This document shows, one piece after another, positions 37,935 through 48,100 of a stretch of 64,000 nucleotides of DNA. The position numbers and the translations under genes are program-made. Within the stretch, counting starts at the first letter, position 1. Each line of letters opens with the position of its first letter. Origin of the DNA: Anaspis maculata (lineage: Eukaryota > Arthropoda > Insecta > Coleoptera > Scraptiidae); assembly GCA_949128115.1 (NCBI GenBank), contig OX421967.1, forward strand, positions 56,866,855-56,930,854, read 5' to 3'. The notes beneath the pieces are model-generated. The model did no database searches, was not told the origin of the DNA, and saw only the letters and a list, made by a program, of their open reading frames with translations.

Positions 37935-38972
37935 CAGTGTGTTTTCAAAATGGTGATACAAACTTCTAGGGAGATTTCCCATAAATATGGACCAGGAAAA
38001 AATATACCTTTGATGTCCAAAAATGCTCTGTTAAAAAATTACAGGGTGTTCAAGTTGAATTTTTAAAACTGATTTTTTGACATAAGTTTTGAACCGTTCA
38101 ACCGATTTTGTTCAAACTTTTAACAAAACTAGCTGAAATAAGTCTCTATCGGATAATGATAACGTGTTCAGAAAAAAAAGTTCAGGGGTGTAGATAATGG
38201 GGGGTGTTTTAATTTTTACCCCTCTATTTTTTACACCCCTAGCTTTTTTCCAAATTATGCTAATTTTTGGATTCTACGTTCAATTTAGAGAAAAAAGTTA
38301 CTCTTGCAAAATTTTGATTGGAGGCTTCGTTTTCGAAATATCTGGGTTTGAAACTTTGGAAAACATCTCGAAATTGCCACTTTCAAAGGCGTAAAAATTA
38401 GAATCCAAAAAAACTCACGATTTCTCAGCAGGAATAGGTTCTCTAGAATTTCTAAGTTGATAAACCACTATTTTTTCCTGAGAAACGAGAAGTTTTCAGG
38501 GAAAAAACAATTGGGCTCATTGAAAGTGGCGATTTCGAGATGTTTTCCAAAGTTTCAAACCCTAATATCTCGAAAATGAAGCCTCTAATCAAAATTTTGC
38601 AAGTGTAACTTTTTCTAAATTGGACGTAGAATCCAAAAATTAACAACAATTTGAGAAAAAGCTAGGGGGTAAAAAAATAGGGGGGAAAATATGACAACAC
38701 CCCCCATTATCTACGCCCCTGATTTTTTTTTCTGAACACGTTGCTATTATTCGATAGAGACCTATTTTTGTTGACTTTGTTCCAAATTTGAACAAAATCA
38801 GTTGAACAGTTCAAAACTTATGTCAAAAAATCGATTTTAAAGATTAAACTTGAACACCCTGTAACTTTTCAACGGAGCATTTTAGGACATCAAAGGTATA
38901 CTTTTGCCTGGTCCATTTTTGATGGGGAATCTCCCCTAGAAGTTTGTATCACCATTTTGGAAACACCCTGTA
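37933..38972. mobile_element. 1.04 kb palindromic element abutting the previous one
   Basis: Starts TACAGTGTGTTTTCAAAATG and ends with the inverted CATTTTGGAAACACCCTGTA. Arms include GATACAAACTTCTAGGGAGA with the inverted TCTCCCCTAGAAGTTTGTATC less one base. Shares TA 37933-37934 with its neighbour. Confidence 0.88.
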
Positions 38973-39255
38973 TAAGCCTCCGATTAGTGTTCCCGAACTT
39001 TCCATCATCTTCCAGCAAACTCGACAGTGACCCGGCATACGATTTTCTAGACGACTCCCGAACAATCCCACACACCTCACGCATAATTCTGCCGTGCTCT
39101 AGAGCCGGCGCCGCCGCCAATTGAACGGATGTGTCTTGATCAGGCGTTTGAGTCTCCATGCATTTCAATGCCACCACGCACACTCTAGAAATGTCCAGAG
39201 CTCCGCGCATTTGTAAACTGCGGCCGTGGAAGAGCCCGGAAATATCGCGTGTTTA
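38973..39255 (-). pseudogene. Coding-like fragment interrupted by a fold-back element
   Basis: On the minus strand an open frame of about 90 codons runs from near 39255 to 38973. It has non-repetitive, coding-like composition and higher GC than its surroundings (for example MRGALDISRVCVVALKCMET and SRKSYAGSLSSLLEDDG). It runs straight into the end of a palindromic element at 38972. Beyond the pair of elements (below 36879) the same frame would continue for about ten codons to a stop, so the elements may have landed near the 3' end of an exon. I do not recognise the protein, and no clear splice acceptor or start was found. It could be a terminal exon of an unseen gene, a pseudogene fragment or chance. 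Confidence 0.35.
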
Positions 39256-39666
39256 CCAGAATGCACGGGAATCGTCGCTCGTAGCAGTATTATAATGTAA
39301 TGTAAAAGTTTAATTGAAGTAAAAAAAATCATGGACGTACGAACAGTTGAAAAAAAAATGAATTTCCTTATTTTCAACTGTACAAAATAATTTTTACATC
39401 TATTTTTGAGAGTGTGCATCACAGCGGAAATCCAAAACCTTGCCCAAATTGCGTCAGTTTTTTTGCCTGCTTTTGAACCACTTAACACCGATACAATAAT
39501 TGGATAATGGATAAAAATCAATGGAAATTGTGATGACTTTGCTATTTTCTACACACACACGTTTTTGGATCGCTCAGCGATTAGATATAGAAAAAAAAAA
39601 CACGTAATTTTCTGCGAGTGTATTTTTACGAGTACCTGTACTTGAATCAATAAATCAAAAACCCAG
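39256..39666. other. Intergenic region upstream of the SDR gene
   Basis: AT-rich, no supported gene. A minus-strand frame of 118 codons across 39165-39521 is not supported by composition. Confidence 0.4.
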
Positions 39667-39673
39667 TATAAAA
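39667..39673 (+). promoter_or_regulatory. TATA box of the SDR gene
   Basis: TATAAAA, with an arthropod-type initiator TCAGAC whose A is at about 39700, the expected ~30 bp downstream. The start codon is at 39797, leaving a 5' UTR of about 97 nt. Confidence 0.65.
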
Positions 39674-39796
39674 AGTGTCGAGTTTCGTTTTCGATCATCA
39701 GACAAAGTTTCCCTGAGCTTCAGTCAACAGCTAGCTGGACAGTAGCAGTTCGAGCAATTTGGCGAGTTAATTTGAAAGAAAAAACCCAAATCCAAA

Positions 39797-42700
39797 ATGC
39801 CCCTTTCAATGGACAGATGGCGCGGCAAAGTTGCCATAGTTACAGGAGCCAGTGCCGGCATAGGAGTCGACATCGTCGAACAACTAGTCAATGAAGGAGT
39901 CATTGTAAGTAGACATATCTTGTTGCTCCCCGTCATTTCGATATTATCAAAATTTTTCAAAAAACCAATTTTAGTTTCTCAAAAAATGGAATTATCAATA
40001 GAAAAAATCCAATTCCAAATTTTTGTTATGATTCCCAAGTCAAATCTGCAATACTTGGTGTCAAATTCGCTAGTATTTCCGTAAATTTCACTAATTTTGT
40101 AAAATCCAAAGAAAATTCAAGTCTAGTTTTCAACGAGCTTGATTCAATTTTCGAATACACAAGTGAATTTTGAAAAGTTTGAGCCCAAACTCGGCATGTT
40201 TATGTCGAAAAATAAGCGAGATAACGCAAAAACTGTCTTATGTTCCAAAGCCGCCTACGACGCATTTGAATTTTCGCGCTATTCACCTTCAAAACCAAAT
40301 TTTTCTGTCATTCAAACAAATAATTACGATTTCACCAACACATCTGCTCTATTCGATACCAAACTAGCTGGGATTTCTTGAAGTTTTGGCATTTTTGTAA
40401 ATTTCGACGCAGGTGGCCATGGAACCAAGACATTGGCTACAACTACAACTTCGTCATTTTTCAAGATAAACACGTCGTGTTTGGTATCATATAACAGGAA
40501 ATTTCATGACGAATCCGAATTCGCTTGTATAAAACACTAGTTAATACAATAAACTAATATAATGCATTTTCAATAAATTTATTAATTCTTCAAATTGATC
40601 TAGGTGGTTGGTTTGGCGCGAAGAGTGGACCGCGTCGAGGCCCTGGCCAAGAAGATCAACAAACCGGGCAAGCAGGGCAAGCTGTACGCCAAAAAGGCCG
40701 ACGTCGGAGTCGAACAGGAAATCCTGGACGTGTTCAAGTGGACCGAGAAGACGCTCGGTCCGGTCCACATTCTGATCAACAACGCCGGCATCCTGCAGGA
40801 CACCAACCTGATCGACGGGGAAACGCAAAAGTGGAAGGCGATTTTGGACATCAACGTTCTGGGCCTGTGCATCGCGACCAGGGAGGCCGTGCGGCAGATG
40901 CGAGACAACGGCATAGACGGGCACATCATCCACATCGGCAGCATTTCCGGCCACCAAGTCAACTATTTCCCCTACATGAACGTGTACGCGGCCTCCAAGC
41001 ACGCCGTGAGGGCCCTGACCGAGACCCTGAGGACGGAACTGAGACTGGCCGGGTTGAAAATCAAAATCACCGTGAGTGACGTGAAAATTGAGGCCAGAAT
41101 CGAGTTCGCAACGTGCGCTTTAGTAGGAAACGACATCAAACTTGCCTATTTTGAAAAAGCCCAGATTTGACGTTTTCGAAATTTTTTGACATTTTTCAGA
41201 AAAATTACATTTTTGACTCGGGCAAGTTGGGTATCGTTTCTTACTAAACCAAACCGTGACATTTCAATTCGCCCGTCCATTTTCTTGTCGGCTTGTTGAT
41301 AACAGAGTTGAGTCGCATTTAGCCAATTTCAAGCTTTTGTAATCTAAAAATTGATATCTTTCAAAGCAGAGTAGAAAGACGGCATCTCATTGGAGTTGTC
41401 GTGTGCATTCATTTCGTTCAGTTATCAATACTGGGTGATTTGACAGTTTAAACCGAAAAGAATTAAAAATTATCAATGCTCTGATCAGCAAAACGATGCC
41501 AAGCTGATCGAATTGGAAGAGAAAAAAATTTGACATTTCCAAAAAATTTTACCAAACGGCTAGTAAAACTCACGTGAGGTGAAAATAGAAGACAGAATCG
41601 ACTTCGCAATGGTCGCTTCAGTAGAAAATGATACCAAACTTGTCAATCTCAAAATGGGCAAAATTTGGCATTTTCGAAAATTCTCAACAATTTCCAAAAA
41701 TTTCAATTTTAGAATCGGGCAAGTTTGATATTTTTTCTCATTGAATCAACCAAGGCATTTCAATTCCGCCATCCATTCTTGTCTTTGCTTTCTTATAACA
41801 GAGTTGACTCACATTTTGATGATTTCTTTCTCCTAGTTTTTGTAGGGATGGGCAAAAAACCGATATCGTCGAGAACAAGCTGATTCAGAGGCGTCCAAAA
41901 AAAGTCAACATTTGACTTTTTTTACCAATTTTAGTTTGACTTTTTTGCCAATGTGGCCATGTAAATTCAAAATTCTTGCGATCATACTTGGAGCTATCAG
42001 TTTCCGTTCAATTATCAATACCAATAGATGAACATGTGAAACAATCGAAAAATAACTTCAAATTAGCCGTTAAAACTCAAGTGACATAAAAATGGAAGGC
42101 AGAAACGAGTTCGCAATGTTCATTTTAGCCGAAAACGATACCAAACTTGCCCAACTCAAAATAGCCAAAATTTGACATTTTCGAAAATTTTGACAATTTC
42201 CAAAAATTACAGATTTCTGAGTCGGGCAAGTTTGGTATCGTTACTTACTAAATCGACCCGTGCCATTTCAATTCTGCCAACTATTTTCTTCTTGGTTTCC
42301 TTATAACCGCGTTTAGTCATATTTTGATGATTTTTTCTCCCAGTTTTTGTACAAGTGAGTGAATAACCGATATCGTCAAAAGCGAACTAACGCAGAGGCG
42401 TCCCAATAGAATTGTCGTGTGCATCTGTTTCGTTTAATAATCAACGCCGGGGGATTTCGCACGGTACGAATCGAAACAAATTTAAAATTACTCAGTAAGA
42501 AGCACGTGACATGAAAATTGAAGCCAGAATCTAAATCCTAATGCTCCGATTAGTGAGAAACGCTTGCCAAACTTGTCGAATTAGAAAAAGTCAGAATTTG
42601 ACATTTTCGAAAATTTTCACCAATTTCAAAATTTTGCCAGTGTAGTCATGCGAAATGAGAAGCTTCGCAATAGAACGTGCGGCAATTATTTCCGTTCAGT

Positions 42701-44109
42701 AATCTATCCCAACAGACTAAACATGTGAAAAAATCGGAAAATAACTTCAAATTAGCCAGTAAAACTCACGTGACGTGAAAATGGAAGGCAGAATCAAGTT
42801 CGCAATGTTCGTTTTGGTAGAAAAAGATACCAAACTTGCCCAACTCAGAATAGCCAAAATTTGACATTTTCGAAAAATTTTACAATTCCCAAAAATTGAA
42901 GATTTCTGAGTCGGGCAAGGTTGGTACCGTTACTTACTAAATCGAACCGTGCCATTTCAATTCTGCCATCCATTTTTTTCTTGGCTTTCTTATAACCGAG
43001 TTGAGTCATATTTTGATGATTTTTTTCTCCCAGTTTTTGTACAAATGAGCGAAAAACCGATATCGTCAAAATCGAACTGATGTACAGGCGTCCAAATGGG
43101 ATTATCGTGTGCATTTGTTTCATTTGATATCAATGCCGGGAGATTTCGCACGGTACGAATTGAAACAAATTCAAAATTACCCAGTAAAAATATTGTGACA
43201 TAAAAATGAAAGCCAGAATCGAAATCACAATGCTCCAATTTGTAAGAAACGCTACCAAACTTGTCAAATTCAAAAAAGTCAAAATTTGATATTTTCAAAA
43301 AATTTCACCAATTTTAAAATTTTGCCGATGTAGTAATGCAAATTGAAGATCTTTGTAATGGTGCGTGCAGCAATCAATTTTTGTTCAGTAATCAATCCCA
43401 ACATACTAATCATGTAAAACAATCGAAAAATAACTACAAATTTGCCGGTAAAACCCAAGTGACGTAAAAATAGAAGCTAGAATCGAATTCGCAATGTTCG
43501 TTTTAGTAGAAAACGATATCGAACTTGCCAAACTCAAAATAGTCAAAATTCGACATTTTCGAAAATTTTGTCAATTTTGTGAAATTTTCACATTTTGGAC
43601 TGAGGCAAGTTTGGTATCGTTTTTCACTAAATCGAACCGTAGGATTCCGCTTCTGCCATCCATTTCCCTGTCCGCTTCTCAATAAACGAGTTGGGTCGCA
43701 TTTTGTTGGTATTTTTTTATGATTTTGTACCGATTTCTTGGAATTTTGCGGAAGACTCGAGTTGATATATTATATGAGAAAAGGAAATGAAAAACTGGAC
43801 TTACCTTTCAGGCCGTCAGTCCGGGAGTCGTGGCCACCGAAATCGACGCGACCAGCAACATCTACTTGGACGAAAACACGCAAGAAGAACGCAAATCCAG
43901 AGCAGCGCTAGCCTCTTCCGACTGTGCCGACGCCGTAATCTACGCTTTGAGTACAACTCCAATGTGCCAGGTAATTTCGCGTTTTCTTTCAAAATACTTT
44001 TCTTTTCTACAAAACAAAAATCGAAGAGAAAAATTATAATGGTCGTTTTTTTTTTTGCTTTCGAAAGGTGCACGATATAATCATCAAACCTATTGGAGAA
44101 ATCTGGTAA
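39797..44109 (+). CDS. Short-chain dehydrogenase/reductase, SDR11 / farnesol dehydrogenase-like
   Basis: Classical SDR, an NADP(H)-dependent alcohol/carbonyl oxidoreductase. Exons 39797-39904, 40604-41071, 43812-43970, 44068-44109 (all phase 0) give 777 bp, 258 residues, the usual length for the family. Residues 16-23 TGASAGIG form the cofactor loop. Arg42-Arg43 after beta-2 favour NADP(H). NNAG is at 95-98. The catalytic residues Asn120, Ser149, Tyr164 and Lys168 are all present, and SPGVVATEID follows in exon 3. The insect relatives I recall are annotated as dehydrogenase/reductase SDR family member 11 or farnesol dehydrogenase (juvenile hormone pathway). The true substrate is not predictable. 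Exonic GC is clearly higher than in the introns. A TATA box and initiator lie upstream and a poly(A) signal about 130 nt after the stop. Intron 2 (41072-43811) is made of tandem repeats that begin at its own splice donor. Confidence 0.92.
41072..43811 (+). repeat. Tandem repeat occupying SDR intron 2
   Basis: Seven copies of a motif like GTGACGTGAAAATGGAAGGC followed by AGAATCGAGTTCGCAATG begin near 41072, 41573, 42069, 42503, 42768, 43192 and 43457. Later copies alternate at ~430 and 265 bp, so a ~690 bp dimer was duplicated. The first copy starts exactly at the GTGAGT donor of exon 2. Each unit also carries CTGAGTCGGGCAAGTTTGGT and TTCTTGGCTTTCTTATAAC variants. Confidence 0.85.
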
Positions 44110-44237
44110 AAATGAATGAGAGGACGGAGGAATAGGAGAAAAGATTGCTTGGAGAACGTTTTTTCAAAGGACTGCACTATGGATTTGATGTAAACAATAC
44201 GCCTTGCAATAGTGTTGTATTATTAATTATTATTATT

Positions 44238-44243
44238 CAATAA
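44238..44243 (+). terminator. Polyadenylation signal of the SDR gene
   Basis: AATAAA about 130 nt after the stop at 44109, within an ATT-rich 3' UTR. The A-rich DNA from here to 45188 contains no further gene I can support. One isolated ACACCCTGTATA element end lies near 44866. Confidence 0.6.
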
Positions 44244-45188
44244 ACTTGTATTATTAATAATAATAATCTTGAATCATTATTCTTCATTATCATCGTCATC
44301 TTCGTCATCACAAAATCTTCACTATAACCTAAGTATTACATAGAAATGATTTTTTCCATTTTTCTGTTTAATACTGCTTAATACAACAGTGCATTTTTTA
44401 ATACAATAAAAAATAAGCTGTCATTTTTTTCTAAATAATAATATTCATAAGAAAAACACATGCAAAACAACTGACGCTGAGTTGAAAAATATACACGAGA
44501 AAAATTCGAAAACGCATATTATGAGATCTGTACTCTCTGTACTCACTCGAAAAAAGCAAAATTATAGCTAAAAAAATTAGGCCTCATGCTTGTTGCTTTT
44601 TTCCTCTTATTTCTCTCTATCTTTTTCTATTTATATATAAATATACGAGAATATTACCGTAATATACACAATAATATGCAAATTTGCAATCATGACAATA
44701 TAAATAAATAATATATGTAAACAACGTAAAAAAAATCTAAACGCAATCTTTGATGTAGGACTAGGTGTGAGTGCTGTTACTTATTTTTGCTCATTCGCTT
44801 TTTTTAAAAGATCCCTCCTCTGAGTTTAACTGTAATAAAAAAAAGCTTCCTTAGAACACCCTGTATATACCACATAGTACATCCAGCAGAACTGTAATTC
44901 GTCAACTGTAATTAGTAAACAGACGCCCCGACATTTTTGCACACCTCACCTGAATTTCGATTAATTTTGACTATCAATTCAAATTGAAAAAAAGTCAGCC
45001 CTCAACTCTATCGTGACATGGTGGAGGCAAGGGTCTTTGGTTGATTTTAAAAAAAGGTGAGAACCGAAATTATGTCAACCCCCTGAATTCTGAATCACAA
45101 AGCTGCTGGATAAAAATAAAAAAATACCTACCATAATATTGACTAGTATTTAGGCTCCGCCCATGTTCTAAAGCGCTCCTCGGTTGTA

Positions 45189-48100
45189 CTAAAGGGGGGT
45201 CTCCTTTCGCCAATGGAAACTGTTCGTTTTCGTGCTGGGATTCCCGCTGGATTTCCTCAAGTTGGCTGCGGCATTGTCGAGGCCGTTCTTGATGTTGCCC
45301 ACCAGACGCAGCGCTGGGTTCGTCACGATTCCGTTCCTCTTCGGCTTTTGTCTGCTGGAACATTTCAGTGTTAGAAATCGAATTTTGTAAAACGTCACAA
45401 AAATATGTAGTCACAATTTGATACCCAACAGGACATATTTACGTCGAGTAATACCAAAAATATACGCCAAAACTTTCTTTGTATACATTGCGACGCGCAC
45501 ATTCTTTCGAAATCAATCTAATTTGAACAAAATTACAATACAGCAAGATGCAAAAAAAACAATAAAAATAGAATAGGAAAACAAAAAAAAGATTTGAAAA
45601 AATTGATTGAATTGAGTTGCGGGGAATTTTTGTAGAACAAAAATTTTTGAATTGAAAATTTAAACATGAAATTGAAATTGCAAATTTGAAAACCGCTTTT
45701 GAAAAAATTTCAAAATTTTCAAAGAAATTGGAAAAATTGGATGAAAAATTGAAAGAAATGTCTGATCTAATGTAAAATGAGTGATGAGCAATAGCAAGAG
45801 CATTTGAATTCTCTTTTTTTTTAAAGAACTTCTAATAAAAAAAAAAAATTACATACAAAACACAAACTTTGAAAACAACTTGGAAAAAGAAATAAGAATA
45901 GAAAAAAACCCATGGATATAGAATGATTGAAAAAAAAAAATTGATGAAAAAATTTTTCAACTGAGATTTCAAACAAATTAAAAATCTGGGGAAAAAATTG
46001 AGAATTCGTTTTCCAAGAAATTGGTGTGGATATTTTTGAAAGGAAATACTGTAAGAATTTTGAAAAAAAATACGGAGGAATTTTAAATGGACGAAGAAAA
46101 GATTTTTACATTTGAAAAAATATGAAAAATGTGAATAAAAAATTAATAAATTTGTGATAGGTATAGAAAAAAAAAATGAAATTTTGGCCTTATTTGGAAA
46201 GATTTTCAATGATAATATTGAAACTTCTGAATCAAACACACACTTCAAAAACTAGGTTTTTGTAAAAAATTGAAATTGACAAAACAAAGCCCATGGAAAT
46301 GAAGAAAGTAGTATGAAACTGAAATAAGAATAAATTGAGAAATTTGGAATAAAAAAAAACGAATGGAAGAAAAAGCAAGATTCTGGAGAAAAAAATTGAA
46401 ATTTTGAAAATTACTTTTTCAAGAAATCTTGGAGTGTCAAAATTTTGAAACCGGAATATGTACCGGGTGGGCCATGAAAAACCGTGCTCGGAATTTTTCT
46501 TCTAAAATTTTCATTTCGCCACCGATTTTATCGAACTTTTCAGCATTGGCTAGCCAATTGAATAGGCTATCACCTCCGTATTTCAAAATGGCCGACATAT
46601 CAAAATTTAAGATGACAGAAACAATTAAGAATAGGCCTTCTTTTGTTCTCGTTGCTTTTTATTGAAAGTTACCAGAAAGTCAAAACCAATAATGTATTAT
46701 GAAGGAATAGACCTTTCTTGTCAATTCAAGACCACAACCAGTGAAATCGGGTCACCTGCTGAGAAGCTATTGCGAGTGGAAGCGAAGCCTACTTTCTGTT
46801 TTTCCATTTCCGCATAATTGATCCAAATTAAGGTATCCTGCCCGCAAATCCGCCATTTCTCAAATTTGGTATCAATGGCTAGCCAATTGGACAGGCTCTC
46901 TTTCCCATACGAGAAGATGACGTACATGTCAAAATCCAAGAAGGCGGAAGCAATTGAAAATAGAATTTCTTTTGTCCTCATTGCTTTTTAATAAAAATCA
47001 GCAGGAAGTCAAAATCAATAATTATTATGAAGGAATTCTTGTCAATTCAAGACCACAACCAATCAAATCGGGTCATCTGCTGAGGAGCTACGGTGAGTTG
47101 AAGCGAAGCCTACCTACCGGTTCCTTATTCCCGCATAAATGACCCAAATTTAGAAATCCTGCCCGCTATATCCATATTTCCCAACCGATTTTTTTAAATT
47201 TGGTATGAATGGCTAGCCAATTGGACACACTGCCATTTTCATATAAGAAAATGGCCAACATGTCAAAATTCAAGATGGCAGAAACTATCGAAAATGGGCC
47301 TTATTCGTCCTTGTTGGAATAGAAAAACGAAAAGCAGGCTTCGCTTTAATTGGCCGTAGCTCTCCAGCAGATGACCCGATTTGATTGGTTGCGATCTTGA
47401 ATTGTCGAGGAAGGTCTATTCCTCCATAATAACTATTGGTTTTGACTTTCTGCTAATTTTTAATGAAAATCAATGAGGACGAAAGAAATTCTATATTCAA
47501 TTGCTTCCACCATCTTGGATTTTTGACAGGTCGGTCATTTTGTCATATGAAAAAGGTAGCCTGTCCAATTGGCTAGCCATTGATACCAAACTTGGGAAAA
47601 TCGGTTGAGAAATGAGCATAATTATGGCGGATTGGCGGGCAGGATACCTAAATTTGGGTCAATTGTGCGGAAATACAAAAAAAAACTGAAAGTAGGCTTC
47701 GCTTCAACTCGCAATAGCTCCTCAGCAGATGACCCGATTTTATTAGTTGTGGTCTTGAACTGACAAAACAGAACTATTCCTTTATAATACATTATTGGTT
47801 TTGACTTTCTGGTTACCTTCAATAAAAAGCAACGAGAACCAAAGAAGGCCTATTTTCAATTGCTTCTGCCATCTTGAATTTTGACATGCCGGCCATTTTG
47901 AAGTACGGAAATGATGGCCTATTCAATTGACTATCCAGTGCTGAAAATTTCGATGAATTCGGTGGAGGAATAAAAATTTTAGAAGGAAAATTTCAGAGGA
48001 TGGTTTTTTATGGCCCACCCGGTAGAAAAGATTTAAAAAAACTAAAACAGAATAAAAAAAATGTAATAATAATGATAATAATAATATGTTTATTCACGCT

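Noticed and set aside
39165..39521. 118-codon minus-strand frame
   Set aside because: Composition is AT-driven for most of its length; the overlapping frame at 38973-39255 is more coding-like in the shared GC-rich part.
45832..46248. 138-codon Phe-rich minus-strand frame as a membrane protein
   Set aside because: It is a translation of A-rich low-complexity plus-strand intron DNA; similar frames appear at 48815-49238 in the same type of sequence.
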